DNA of 64,000 bases from Ralstonia wenshanensis (GTDB taxonomy: Bacteria > Pseudomonadota > Gammaproteobacteria > Burkholderiales > Burkholderiaceae), in the NCBI RefSeq assembly GCF_021173085.1, contig NZ_CP076413.1, positions 1,178,001 to 1,242,000 of the forward strand, read 5' to 3'. A model generated the notes under the pieces. It did not search any database. It saw only the letters and a program-made list of their open reading frames with translations, and was not told the origin of the DNA. Shown here piece by piece: positions 49,298-58,368 of this stretch; positions within the stretch are counted from its first letter, which is position 1; every line of letters begins with the position of its first letter. The position numbers were made by a program, and so were the translations under genes.

Positions 49298-50757
49298 GCG
49301 ACAAAGAACCAGCCTGGCGTCCGATGACGCCCGCCACCGCGGCGGCGGGCGCCGAAGACGCACCCACCGAGCAGATGCTCTATGAGGTCCGGCGCAAGAT
49401 TTATCCGCGCGCCGTGACCGGCGCCTTTGCGCGTTGGCGAGTCTGGCTGGTTCTGGCCACGCAAGCCATCTTTTATGGCCTGCCGTGGTTCCAGTGGAAC
49501 GGTCGCCAAGCGGTGCTGTTCGACCTGGGCGCACGCAAGTTTTACCTTTTTGGGCTCGTGTTGTGGCCGCAGGATGTCATCTATCTGACGTTGCTGCTGG
49601 TGCTGTCGGCGCTGGCGCTGTTTCTATTTACGGCGGTGGCGGGGCGCCTTTTTTGCGGCTATGCCTGTCCGCAGACGGTCTACACCGAGATTTTCATGTG
49701 GATCGAGCGGCACATCGAAGGAGATCGCTTCGCGCGCATCCGCCTCGACGGTGAGCGTTGGAGCCTGCGCAAATTCCGCCTGAAGGCCGCAAAGCATTCG
49801 GCCTGGATCCTCATTGCGCTCTGGACGGGCTTCACCTTCGTCGGTTTCTTCACGCCGATCCGCGATCTGGGCATGGAGACCTGGACGCTGTCTCTCGGCC
49901 CCTGGCAGACATTCTGGATGCTGTTCTACGCATTTGCGACGTGGGGCAACGCTGGTTTCATGCGCGAGCAAGTCTGCCGCTACATGTGTCCCTACGCTCG
50001 TTTCCAGAGCGTGATGGTCGATCCTGATACCTACGTCGTCACGTATGACACGCAGCGCGGCGAGCCGCGCGGCAGCCGCTCGCGCAACGCCGATTTCGAA
50101 GCTCAGGGTCTGGGTGCTTGCGTCGACTGCAGCATCTGCGTGCAGGTGTGCCCCACCGGCATCGATATCCGCCAAGGGCTGCAATACGAATGCATCGGTT
50201 GCGGTGCTTGCATTGACGCCTGTGACCAGGTCATGGACAAGATGCGCTACCCGCGGGGTCTGATCCGGTACACGTCGGAACGCGCGATGCTTGATCGGCT
50301 CAGCCCGAAGGAAGCCCGGCGACATCTGCTGCGCCCGCGCGTGCTGATCTATACGGGGATCATGCTGGTGCTCGTCACGGGGTTCATCGTGGCGTTGGCC
50401 ATGCGGCAGCCGCTCAAGGTTGACGTGATTCGTGATCGTGGCGCACTGGCGCGTGAAGTGGACGGCGGCAAGATCGAGAACGTTTATCGCCTGCAACTGA
50501 TGAACGCGTCCGAGCACCCCATGCGCGTGACCATCACCGCAGAGGGTATGCCGGAACTGGACGTGCAGGGCGGTCAGGGCGAGTCCACCACACTGGAGCT
50601 CCCGCCGGCGGCTAACCGGCTGCTGCCAGTGCGCGTGCGCCGGCCGGCTGACGATGCCGCCCCCGGCTCGCACAAAATCCGTTTCGTCATCCATGCAGAC
50701 AGCGGTAGCGACAGCCTTGTACTGCGCGAACCGTCGAGCTTCATCGTGCCGCGCTGA
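49294..50757 (+). CDS. ccoG: Copper reductase / cbb3 assembly iron-sulfur protein CcoG (FixG/RdxA)
   Basis: CcoG (487 aa) is a membrane protein with about five helices and two 4Fe-4S clusters, bound by CVDCSICVQVCPTG and CIGCGACIDACD near 277-307. An additional CGYACPQTVYTE and CRYMCPYAR are on the periplasmic/membrane side and fit its proposed role in reducing Cu(II) for delivery to the oxidase. A C-terminal immunoglobulin-like domain follows (from about 385). It shares an ATGA overlap with ccoP. Confidence 0.96.
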   Translation: MSDKEPAWRPMTPATAAAGAEDAPTEQMLYEVRRKIYPRAVTGAFARWRVWLVLATQAIFYGLPWFQWNGRQAVLFDLGARKFYLFGLVLWPQDVIYLTLLLVLSALALFLFTAVAGRLFCGYACPQTVYTEIFMWIERHIEGDRFARIRLDGERWSLRKFRLKAAKHSAWILIALWTGFTFVGFFTPIRDLGMETWTLSLGPWQTFWMLFYAFATWGNAGFMREQVCRYMCPYARFQSVMVDPDTYVVTYDTQRGEPRGSRSRNADFEAQGLGACVDCSICVQVCPTGIDIRQGLQYECIGCGACIDACDQVMDKMRYPRGLIRYTSERAMLDRLSPKEARRHLLRPRVLIYTGIMLVLVTGFIVALAMRQPLKVDVIRDRGALAREVDGGKIENVYRLQLMNASEHPMRVTITAEGMPELDVQGGQGESTTLELPPAANRLLPVRVRRPADDAAPGSHKIRFVIHADSGSDSLVLREPSSFIVPR

Positions 50758-50783
50758 TGCGGCATCCCCAACAGGAGGCAACG

Positions 50784-51011
50784 ATGCACGCAACGCAATC
50801 TTCCGCACAGGCCCGTCCGTGGTGGCGCGAGCCTTGGCCGTGGCTGCTGATGGCAGGGCCGTTCGTCGCCATGATCGGCTGTGGCGTGACCATCTGGCTG
50901 GCAATGTCGCATCCCGATGCAGTCATTCACGACAACGTCGTACGGCGCGGTTTGGTCGTCGAAAAGACGACTGGCGCACCGGCGCATGCCATTCACGCGG
51001 AGGCCCGATGA
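50784..51011 (+). CDS. Short CcoH/FixH-like membrane protein
   Basis: A 75-residue protein with one membrane helix (about 18-42, WPWLLMAGPFVAMIGCGV) opening with the PWWREPWPW pattern seen at the N terminus of FixH/CcoH proteins. CcoH family members are usually much longer, with a periplasmic domain; here only the anchor and about 30 residues remain. AGGAGG sits upstream, so it is expressed. It overlaps the next gene by four bases. It may be a trimmed CcoH that still works as an anchor. Confidence 0.7.
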   Translation: MHATQSSAQARPWWREPWPWLLMAGPFVAMIGCGVTIWLAMSHPDAVIHDNVVRRGLVVEKTTGAPAHAIHAEAR

Positions 51012-51262
51012 AGCGTCGACTGCTGATGTGGATTCTGTGGCCGGCATTTCTGTCGGCCGCCCTGGCTGAGCTGGTGGTCTTCGCGGTGGTAGACCCCGCC
51101 GACCTGCGCTTTTTCGGCGAACAGATCACGGTGTCGGCCCAGGCGGTCTACACCGTGTCGTTCTTTGTGTTCTGGTTGTTGTGCGGATTGTCGAGCGCGC
51201 TGACGCTCTATGTGTCGCCTGGCATTGGCAAGCTGGAAGCGCATGAGCACCCGCTGGTCTGA
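51008..51262 (+). CDS. Small two-helix membrane protein of the cco cluster
   Basis: An 84-residue protein with two predicted membrane helices (about 6-27 and 44-68) and a short polar end. I do not recognise it as a named cbb3 factor. Translational coupling to the CcoH-like gene (ATGA) and position at the end of the cluster suggest a role in oxidase assembly or stability, by association only. It is convergent with fnr. Confidence 0.7.
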   Translation: MKRRLLMWILWPAFLSAALAELVVFAVVDPADLRFFGEQITVSAQAVYTVSFFVFWLLCGLSSALTLYVSPGIGKLEAHEHPLV

Positions 51263-51283
51263 GCGGGCGCCATGGACGGCAGC

Positions 51284-52012
51284 TTAGGCCGCCTGACCGC
51301 TCATGACCTGGCGCAGGCCGGCCAGGTCGATCAGCTTGACGTGGCGTTGGCGGATCTGGATGAGACCTGCTTCGGCAAAGCGCGAGAACAGGCGGCTGAC
51401 CGTTTCGAGCTTCAGGCCAAGATAGCTGCCGAGTTCTTCGCGGCTCATGCGCAGGACAAACTCGGTCGACGAATATCCGCGCTGGGCCGAACGCTTCGAC
51501 AGGTTGAGCAGGAAGGCTGCGAGACGCTCCTCCGCACGCATGGAGCCCAGCGTGAGCAGCATCAGATGATCCTGCGAAATCTCCTTGCTCATGATTCGCA
51601 GGAACTGATGCTGCAGCGAAGGCAGCCGGCGCGAAAGGTGCTGCAACTCGTCGTAGCGCACCACGCAGACTTCGGTATCTTCAAGCGCGGTGGCGTCCGA
51701 CACGTGGCGCATATCGCCAATGCCATCAAGCCCGACGATTTCACCCGGCAGGTGGAAACCCGTGATCTGATGCCGGCCGTCTTCAAGCGTCAGATGGGTT
51801 TTGAGCGTGCCGAAACGAATGCCGTACACCGCCTCCAGCGGCTCACCCAAAGAATAGAGCGATTGCCCCTTCTTAATGCGGATGCGCTCGCCGACCAAAT
51901 CGTCCATCTTGCGCACGTCGTCCGAGTTCATTCCCACCGGCAGGCAGATTTGCCCGAGTACACAGGTGGAGCAACGCGAGGCTTGGTCGGTAAGTGCGAT
52001 TCGAGTGAGCAC
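51284..52012 (-). CDS. fnr: Oxygen-responsive regulator Fnr
   Basis: A 242-residue CRP/FNR regulator. The N-terminal 4Fe-4S ligands are Cys14, Cys17 and Cys23 (CSTCVLGQIC), and the fourth is Cys116 (DTEVCVVRY), the set needed for oxygen sensing as in E. coli FNR. The cyclic-nucleotide-like barrel spans about 30-145. The helix-turn-helix is SREELGSYLGLKLETVSRLF near 190-210, with the ETVSR recognition motif expected to read TTGAT boxes like those ahead of ccoI and ccoN. A TATAAT read on the minus strand (52072-52077) may be its -10. Confidence 0.95.
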   Translation of the reverse strand: MLTRIALTDQASRCSTCVLGQICLPVGMNSDDVRKMDDLVGERIRIKKGQSLYSLGEPLEAVYGIRFGTLKTHLTLEDGRHQITGFHLPGEIVGLDGIGDMRHVSDATALEDTEVCVVRYDELQHLSRRLPSLQHQFLRIMSKEISQDHLMLLTLGSMRAEERLAAFLLNLSKRSAQRGYSSTEFVLRMSREELGSYLGLKLETVSRLFSRFAEAGLIQIRQRHVKLIDLAGLRQVMSGQAA

Positions 52013-52189
52013 GGGCGGGGGCGAATTTCGGGAAAGTGAAATGAGTAATTCTTGTTGTACAGCGCCAGCTTATTATAACGGCGACCTTCTTGTCCTCGGA
52101 CATTTCCGATGGGGCAAAACGCGTCAATTAGGCTTAGTTCGCAACAGTAAAACGAAAACCTTGGTCCATATCAAAAGAGCGTCAGAAAG

Positions 52190-52933
52190 ATGAGTGCCGC
52201 GGCGCTTCTGAGCGTTTTCCTGATTGCATTGCTCGGCGGTGTGCATTGTCTGGCGATGTGCAGCGGTATCGCACTCGCGGCCGAACGTGGCGCTGTGGCG
52301 GTGCGGATCGTGTCCCGTCGCCGGCTCTGGTTTGAACAGGTCGTCATGCATGCCGGCCGGCTGTCCACCTATGCGTTGCTGGGCGCAATCATGGGTGCGA
52401 TGGGTGCGACCGTCTGGCGCCAGCAATGGCTGCCGATTCAACGCGGCTTGTTTGCTTTCGCTAGCGCATTGCTGGTCGCCTATGGGGTTTTACTGCTTGT
52501 GCGTTCCGCTGGAGATGCGTGGCGGAGTGTGTGGCTTGAGCGCTTGCTTGGCCGCGTGGCAGGTGGCCTGTCTCGAGGGGCTGCCACGCTGGGCGGTAGG
52601 CTGCAGCGTCAGCCGCCGCTGCTGCGCCGCTATCTCACGGGTATGGCCTGGGGGCTGGTGCCGTGTGGCATGGTCTACGGCGCATTGGCTGTGGCGTTGT
52701 TGGCAGGCAACGCCGCCTCCGGCGCCGTGGTCATGCTCGCCTTTGGTGCCGGTACGTTGCCCAACCTGCTGATGATGTCTGGTCTGGCTGGGTGGCTGCG
52801 CGGGCTGTCGCGCCAGCGATGGGCGCGGGGCGCGGCCGGCATCGCCATCGCCGGGTTTGGGGTCTGGGGGCTGGCTCACGCAATCTGGTTGCCAGAGATG
52901 CTTAACGCACACGGATTCTGTCTGGTGCTGTAG
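52190..52933 (+). CDS. SafE-type (DsbD_2-like) membrane protein
   Basis: A 247-residue protein with about six membrane helices. It opens GGVHCLAMCSGI, whose Cys19 and Cys23 (HCLAMC) are typical of the family usually called sulfite exporter TauE/SafE or cytochrome-biogenesis-like, and carries WGLVPCGMVYGAL near 162. These proteins often sit beside cco genes, which points to copper or thiol handling during cbb3 assembly. The real substrate is unknown. Confidence 0.82.
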   Translation: MSAAALLSVFLIALLGGVHCLAMCSGIALAAERGAVAVRIVSRRRLWFEQVVMHAGRLSTYALLGAIMGAMGATVWRQQWLPIQRGLFAFASALLVAYGVLLLVRSAGDAWRSVWLERLLGRVAGGLSRGAATLGGRLQRQPPLLRRYLTGMAWGLVPCGMVYGALAVALLAGNAASGAVVMLAFGAGTLPNLLMMSGLAGWLRGLSRQRWARGAAGIAIAGFGVWGLAHAIWLPEMLNAHGFCLVL

Positions 52934-53417
52934 GCGTTCAGGCAGCCGAAAATTGCCAATCGTCCCATGATGGAAGGCTAGGACATCTTCCCGGTTGCGG
53001 CGCCGCTGGAAATTGCCCTACAATCAACCACAATTCGATTCGCCACCCGCGCAAATCAACAATCCTAAGCGCGGCGCCAAGCGATGCCATCCAGCGGTAG
53101 AGTCCCCTGGACAGTCGATTCGGGCGGGCTGCCGTTCTTCTTGGTAGTCGTCCGGTGCAGTATCCGTCCCCATGGCGGCGGAAGAAATTGCCCTTGTGGT
53201 GCCTGACCGGCACCGGATCAACTCGCTCCTCCGGCCCTACTTTGCGGGCATAGCCACTGCGTTTCGGTGCAGGGTCCAATTGAATTAATTGGTCTTCGCG
53301 CGCCGGGCCCGGGTGGGCAACAGCATTCAGAAATGCCGCGTGCTTCGCGGTGGGACGACAAACCTCAAGCGTGACGGCGACTGGCCGCGCGCGAGCAATG
53401 ACGAGCCGCTCAACCCG
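52934..53417 (+). promoter_or_regulatory. Region ahead of scpB with candidate sigma-70 promoter
   Basis: This 484-base stretch holds no gene I can support. TTGCGG (52995-53000) and TACAAT (53019-53024), 18 bases apart, form a plausible sigma-70 promoter, which would give scpB a leader of about 390 nt. Other marks are a GGTGCC/GGCACC dyad near 53200 and CCAATT-GAATT-AATTGG (53276-53292). Small open frames (for example 38 codons from 53173) resemble no known family. Confidence 0.5.
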
Positions 53418-54263
53418 ATGAATACCCAAGAGGCGAAGATCGTCCTCGAAACCGCGCTGATCTGCGCGCAGGACCCGTTGCGAGTCAATGACTTGCGCAA
53501 GCTCTTCGACGAAGATGTGTCCGCAGACACCATCCGTGTGCTGCTCGAAGAGCTGCGCCAGGATTGGTTGAATCGAGGTGTCGAACTGGTCGCGCTGGCC
53601 TCCGGCTGGCGCTTGCAGAGTCGCCCGGAAATGCGCGTGTACCTCGATCGCCTGCACCCGGAAAAGCCGCCCAAGTACTCGCGCGCTGTGATGGAAACGC
53701 TGGCGATCATCGCTTATCGCCAGCCGGTCACTCGCGGTGATATCGAAGACATTCGCGGCGTGACGGTCAACACGCAGGTCATCAAGCAGATTGAAGATCG
53801 TGGCTGGATCGAGGTTATCGGTCATCGCGACGTGCCGGGCCGCCCCGCGCTGTATGCGACGACCAAGCAGTTTCTCGACGACCTTGGCTTGCGCTCGCTG
53901 GACGAACTGCCGCCGCTTGAAGATGCCCGCGCCCAGGCGCAGGCGAGCTTGCTGGAGCAGGGTGCCATCGAATTTGAGGGCGGTGCAATTGCTGTGGAAG
54001 AGCTGACTGCGCTCGTCAACGACGCGCCGGAAGGTGCTGAGAGCGCCGAGGTTTCGGTGCAGGAATCGGCTGGGTCGCCGGTTGCCGAGGCTTCCGTTGA
54101 GGTCATCGTTGAAACGCCGGTGCCGCCTGCTGAGGTTGCGGCGGGTGACGAGCCAGCGCTGGAAACCGAGTCGCAAGCGCTGAGTGCGACCGAGGTTCCA
54201 TCCGAAGATAAGTACAAAACACCGGTCGAGCCGCCTGCGGCTCCGGCCAATGAACATTCGTAA
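53418..54263 (+). CDS. scpB: Segregation and condensation protein ScpB
   Basis: ScpB (281 aa) is the kleisin-associated partner of SMC and ScpA in chromosome compaction. The tandem winged-helix core covers about residues 1-185 ([57 protein letters not shown]-like [20 protein letters not shown]). The rest is an acidic Glu/Ala/Val/Pro tail, longer than in most ScpB proteins. The ATG at 53418 is used; the earlier in-frame ATG-like start at 53289 adds non-conserved residues. No scpA gene lies next to it. Confidence 0.92.
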   Translation: MNTQEAKIVLETALICAQDPLRVNDLRKLFDEDVSADTIRVLLEELRQDWLNRGVELVALASGWRLQSRPEMRVYLDRLHPEKPPKYSRAVMETLAIIAYRQPVTRGDIEDIRGVTVNTQVIKQIEDRGWIEVIGHRDVPGRPALYATTKQFLDDLGLRSLDELPPLEDARAQAQASLLEQGAIEFEGGAIAVEELTALVNDAPEGAESAEVSVQESAGSPVAEASVEVIVETPVPPAEVAAGDEPALETESQALSATEVPSEDKYKTPVEPPAAPANEHS

Positions 54264-54320
54264 TGCCATGGCAGCCGCGCAGTCGGCGCATGGTCTGAAC
54301 CCTTAGATTTGAAAGACGTT

Positions 54321-56138
54321 GTGAGCACCCAGCCAGATTCCATGGATACACGTATGCCGGCCGACGCCGACGCTCAGCCGCCGCGACAAGACGGCGGTGA
54401 TGGGACTGAGGCCGCGCCTCGTCGCAAGGGACTGCGCCGCGGCTTGCGCAACCTCGTGGCTTCGCGCCGCCAGCAGCAGGACGGCCGCCCTGAGGGTGAA
54501 GCCGCTGAGGCGGGTGGCGCGGACGCTGGCCAGCCTGCGCTGCCGCGCAAGAGCCGCGCGCCACGGGTGCGGAAGCCGAAAGAGGCGGCGGCTGAGCCGA
54601 CGGTCATTGCCGCAGAAAGTGCTGCATCGGCCGAACAGGCGCCAGCAGACGGCCAGGGCGAGCGACGTGGTCCGCGCGGCCGTTTTGGCAAGAACCGTCG
54701 CCGTCAAGGCGAAGGCCAGCCGGCGGAGCGCGCTGAGCGCAGCGAGCGTACGGAAGGTGCAGGGGGCAAGAATGCCGGCGGTCGTGGCAAGCAGCAGAGC
54801 CGCAACGGCAAACCGCAAGGCAAGGCCGGCGGCCCGACCCAGAATCGCGGGGGCAAGGGGCTGAAGGGTGGCAAGGGCTCCGAAGACGTCTTCCAATACG
54901 TGATTTCAGGCGCGTACGACTCGGAGGTTGACGCCGGCGGCGCCTCGCAGTCTCCCAAGACGCGCGAACTGACATCCGACGATGACGCGCCCAAGCTGCA
55001 CAAGATCCTGGCTGATGCCGGACTTGGCTCGCGCCGCGACATGGAAGACCTGATCCTGCAGGGTCGCGTTTCCGTGAATGGCCTGCCGGCTCATATCGGC
55101 CAACGCATTCTCGCCACCGACCAGGTGCGCGTGAATGGCAAGCTGATCCAGCGCAAGCTTCCCAACAAGCCGCCGCGCGTGCTCCTGTATCACAAGCCGG
55201 CCGGTGAGATTGTCAGCCAGTCCGATCCGGAAGGTCGTCCGACCGTGTTCGATGCATTGCCGCGCATGAAGACCGGCAAGTGGGTCGCTGTCGGTCGCCT
55301 TGACTTCAACACCGAAGGCCTGCTGATTTTCACGACCTCCGGTGACATCGCCAACCGGTTCATGCACCCGCGCTATGGCGTTGAGCGTGAATATGCGGTG
55401 CGTACGCTTGGAGAGCTGGCTGAGACCGATCGCCAAAAGCTGTTGCACGGCATCCCACTCCAGGACGGCGAAGCCAACTTCCTGCGCTGCGTCGATGGCG
55501 GCGGCGAAGGTGTCAACCACTGGTATCACGTCGCTCTGACCGAAGGCCGGAACCGGGAAGTGCGGCGCATGTTCGAAGCGGTCAACCTGACCGTGTCGCG
55601 CCTGATCCGTACGCGCTATGGCAGCTTCGTCCTCCCGCGTGGCCTCAAGCGCGGGCGCTGGCAGGAAGTGTCGGCCGAGGATGTGCGTACGCTGATGGGC
55701 ACGCTGGGCATGAAGGTGCCGACGGCCAGTTCTGGCGGTGGGCAAGACCGCCAGGGCAATCGTCGCCGTGGGCCTGCGCCGGTGCTGATGGGGCCGATGT
55801 CGTCTGGCTTTGCCGGTGAAGCTAACTTCCAGTCGCGCGGTATGGGTGTTGAGAACGGTAATCGCGCGCAGCCCGCGCAGCGCCGTCCGTCCAACCCGCG
55901 TCAGCCCGATCCGATGCAAACGTCCATGGGCTACATCAATGTGGGCGGTCCGACCACGCTGACAGCGCGCACCCGTATGGGCGAGCGCACGAATGTCCGC
56001 GGCGGCGCGGCCGGTGGCGGTGGGATGCGTGATGGGAATCGTTCGCCCGGCGGCAAGCGCCCTGGAAAGAGCGGCGGCGGCATGCCTAACGGCAACAAGG
56101 CGCCGCGCGGTGGTGGAAAACGCGGCGGTAAGCGCTAA
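54321..56138 (+). CDS. rluB: 23S rRNA pseudouridine synthase RluB with low-complexity extensions
   Basis: RluB (about 605 aa) makes pseudouridine 2605 in 23S rRNA. The central part (about 225-470) has the S4 domain ([18 protein letters not shown]) and the catalytic domain with [14 protein letters not shown] (catalytic Asp near 327). Around it lie long disordered ends: a basic Arg/Lys/Gly/Ala N-terminal region of about 220 residues and a Gly/Arg-rich C-terminal tail of about 130. E. coli RluB is about 290 aa, so the extensions double the size. The start is uncertain among TTG 54309, GTG 54321 and ATG 54342. Confidence 0.92.
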   Translation: MSTQPDSMDTRMPADADAQPPRQDGGDGTEAAPRRKGLRRGLRNLVASRRQQQDGRPEGEAAEAGGADAGQPALPRKSRAPRVRKPKEAAAEPTVIAAESAASAEQAPADGQGERRGPRGRFGKNRRRQGEGQPAERAERSERTEGAGGKNAGGRGKQQSRNGKPQGKAGGPTQNRGGKGLKGGKGSEDVFQYVISGAYDSEVDAGGASQSPKTRELTSDDDAPKLHKILADAGLGSRRDMEDLILQGRVSVNGLPAHIGQRILATDQVRVNGKLIQRKLPNKPPRVLLYHKPAGEIVSQSDPEGRPTVFDALPRMKTGKWVAVGRLDFNTEGLLIFTTSGDIANRFMHPRYGVEREYAVRTLGELAETDRQKLLHGIPLQDGEANFLRCVDGGGEGVNHWYHVALTEGRNREVRRMFEAVNLTVSRLIRTRYGSFVLPRGLKRGRWQEVSAEDVRTLMGTLGMKVPTASSGGGQDRQGNRRRGPAPVLMGPMSSGFAGEANFQSRGMGVENGNRAQPAQRRPSNPRQPDPMQTSMGYINVGGPTTLTARTRMGERTNVRGGAAGGGGMRDGNRSPGGKRPGKSGGGMPNGNKAPRGGGKRGGKR

Positions 56139-56145
56139 AAAATGC

Positions 56146-56184
56146 GGGCGTTGTGTGCGGCAGCCGTCGCAACGCCCCCTTTTG
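56146..56184 (+). terminator. Terminator after rluB
   Basis: GGGCGTTG (56146-56153) pairs with CAACGCCC (56170-56177), with an inner CGG/CCG stem, followed by CCTTTTG. It ends the scpB-rluB transcript before the rimP promoter. Confidence 0.7.
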
Positions 56185-56204
56185 TGGCGGCTTCAGGGCA
56201 ATTT

Positions 56205-56233
56205 TTGCGTTTTTCCTGGAAGCGTATTACAAT
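56205..56233 (+). promoter_or_regulatory. Sigma-70 promoter of rimP-nusA-infB
   Basis: TTGCGT (56205-56210) and TACAAT (56228-56233) are exactly 17 bases apart. Transcription would start near 56240, about 105 bases ahead of rimP. Confidence 0.75.
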
Positions 56234-56264
56234 GTGAGTCTAATCAAAAGTCATCCTGTAGAAG

Positions 56265-56302
56265 ATGGGCGAATGATATGGGCGTTGCGCCCATTTTTTT
56301 TT
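56265..56302 (+). terminator. Leader attenuator with two competing 5' arms
   Basis: The 3' arm CGCCCAT (56288-56294) can pair with ATGGGCG at 56278-56284 (loop of 3) or with an identical ATGGGCG at 56265-56271. Nine T follow (56294-56302), making a full intrinsic terminator between the promoter and rimP. The duplicated arm permits alternative folds. Confidence 0.75.
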
Positions 56303-56345
56303 GCTTCCGCAGGTTGGCCATACCGGGAAATTCTTCAGGAAAAAC

Positions 56346-56834
56346 GTGCATCTGACTGATCTGATTGAGAAAACCCTCACCGCCATGGGTTACGAGCTGG
56401 TGGAAGTGGAGCGCGCGCCCGCCGGGCTGCTGCGCGTGTATATCGATCAGGCAGAGAACGGCATCGTCATTGAAGATTGCGAAAAAGTGAGTCATCAGCT
56501 CACGCGCGTGTTCGAAGTTGAAAACGTCAACTATGAACGGCTGGAAGTGTCGTCGCCGGGGCTGGATCGCCCGCTGCGCACGCTGGCCGACTTCACGCGC
56601 TTCGCCGGCCTTGAGGCCAAGGTGACGCTGCGCTTGCCGGTTGGCGGGCAAAAGAATTTCACGGGAATCATTCAGGCCCCGACGGGCGAACCAGGCCAAG
56701 AAAGAATCGGCCTTGAGTTTGAGGGCAAGGAAGGCCCCGCGCTGCTGGAATTTACGCTGTCGGAACTCGACCGCGCCCGGCTGGTGCCCGTGCTGGACTT
56801 CAAAGGAAATCGAAACAAAGGGAACAAGCAATGA
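56346..56834 (+). CDS. rimP: Ribosome maturation factor RimP
   Basis: RimP (162 aa) helps assemble the 30S subunit. Conserved stretches include [21 protein letters not shown] near 14-34, [14 protein letters not shown], and [15 protein letters not shown] near 61-75. The start is GTG at 56346 behind AGGA; no ATG suits. The stop overlaps nusA by four bases (ATGA), the usual coupled arrangement. Confidence 0.95.
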   Translation: MHLTDLIEKTLTAMGYELVEVERAPAGLLRVYIDQAENGIVIEDCEKVSHQLTRVFEVENVNYERLEVSSPGLDRPLRTLADFTRFAGLEAKVTLRLPVGGQKNFTGIIQAPTGEPGQERIGLEFEGKEGPALLEFTLSELDRARLVPVLDFKGNRNKGNKQ

Positions 56835-58306
56835 GCCGCGAAGTTCTGTTGCTCGTCGATGCGCTTGCGCGCGAAAAAAACGTCGACAAGGATGTGGTGT
56901 TCGGGGCGCTGGAGGCCGCATTGGCTTCCGCGACCAAGAAGCGCTTTGAAGAAGACGTGGATGTGCGCGTGGCGATCGACCGTGAGTCGGGCGAACACGA
57001 AACCTTCCGTCGCTGGCTCGTCGTTCCCGACGATGCAGGCCTGCAGGAACCGGACAAGCAGATCCTGCTGTTCGAAGCCAAGGAGCAGAATCCTGACCTC
57101 GATGTAGACGACTTCGTCGAAGAGCAGATCGAGTCGGTCGAGTTCGGTCGCATTGGCGCGCAGGCTGCAAAGCAGGTGATCCTGCAGCGCATCCGCGATG
57201 CCGAGCGCGAGCAGATCCTGAATGATTATCTGGATCGTGGCGAGAAGGTCATGACCGGTACGATCAAGCGTGCCGACAAGAAGGGCCTGATCGTTGAAAC
57301 CGGTCGCGTCGAGGCGCTGCTGGCCCGCGACCAGATGATCCCGAAGGAAAATCTGCGTACGGGCGACCGCGTCCGGGCGTACATCCTGAATGTCGACCGC
57401 ACCGCACGCGGCCCGCAGATCGAGCTTTCGCGCACTTGCCCTGAGTTCCTGATCAAGCTCTTCGAAAACGAAGTGCCGGAAATGGAACAGGGCCTGCTGG
57501 AGATCAAGGCAGCCGCGCGCGATCCTGGCGTGCGTGCGAAAATCGCGGTCGTTGCACACGACAAGCGTATCGATCCGATTGGCACCTGCGTCGGCGTGCG
57601 CGGCACCCGTGTGACGGCTGTGCGTAACGAAGTTGGCGGCGAGGCCGTGGACATCGTGCTGTGGTCGGAAGACCCGGCGCAGTTTGTGATCGGTGCGTTG
57701 GCTCCGGCGCAAGTGCAGTCCATCGTCGTAGATGAGGAAAAGCACAGCATGGACGTGGTGGTCGACGAGGAAAACCTCGCCGTTGCCATCGGCCGTAGCG
57801 GCCAGAACGTTCGCTTGGCGTCGGAATTGACCGGCTGGCAGATCAACATCATGACGCCGGCAGAGTCTGCGCAAAAGCAGGCAGAAGAAAGCTCCGTCGT
57901 TCGCCAGTTGTTCATGGCGAAGCTGGATGTGGACGAAGAGGTTGCCGACATCCTGATCGAAGAGGGCTTCAGCTCGCTCGAGGAAGTGGCCTACGTGCCG
58001 CTGCAGGAAATGCTGGAAATCGAAGCGTTCGACGAAGACACCGTCAACGAGCTGCGCAACCGCGCTCGCGACGTGTTGCTGACGATGGAGTTGGCGAAGG
58101 AAGAAAAGGTCGAGAAGGTATCGCAAGACCTGCGCGACCTCGAGGGGCTGACCCCGGAGCTGATCGGCAAGCTGGCCGAGGGGAACATCCAGACGCGTGA
58201 CGACTTGGCCGAGCTGGCCGTGGACGAATTGGTCGAGATGACCGGCGTCAACGAAGAACAAGCCAAGGCGCTGATCATGAAGGCGCGTGAACACTGGTTT
58301 TCGTGA
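56831..58306 (+). CDS. nusA: Transcription termination/antitermination factor NusA
   Basis: NusA (491 aa) binds RNA polymerase and controls pausing, termination and antitermination. Domains: N-terminal polymerase-binding domain (1-130), S1 (about 133-200, [21 protein letters not shown] near the start), two KH domains (about 230-345, [18 protein letters not shown] and [18 protein letters not shown]), then two C-terminal acidic HhH repeats (about 365-490), as in E. coli. It may act on the terminator in its own leader. Confidence 0.98.
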   Translation: MSREVLLLVDALAREKNVDKDVVFGALEAALASATKKRFEEDVDVRVAIDRESGEHETFRRWLVVPDDAGLQEPDKQILLFEAKEQNPDLDVDDFVEEQIESVEFGRIGAQAAKQVILQRIRDAEREQILNDYLDRGEKVMTGTIKRADKKGLIVETGRVEALLARDQMIPKENLRTGDRVRAYILNVDRTARGPQIELSRTCPEFLIKLFENEVPEMEQGLLEIKAAARDPGVRAKIAVVAHDKRIDPIGTCVGVRGTRVTAVRNEVGGEAVDIVLWSEDPAQFVIGALAPAQVQSIVVDEEKHSMDVVVDEENLAVAIGRSGQNVRLASELTGWQINIMTPAESAQKQAEESSVVRQLFMAKLDVDEEVADILIEEGFSSLEEVAYVPLQEMLEIEAFDEDTVNELRNRARDVLLTMELAKEEKVEKVSQDLRDLEGLTPELIGKLAEGNIQTRDDLAELAVDELVEMTGVNEEQAKALIMKAREHWFS

Positions 58307-58368
58307 GTCGCATAAGCGTTGATCGTTTATCGCAATCCTCACTGAAACCAAGCATCGAAAGGGTTTGA

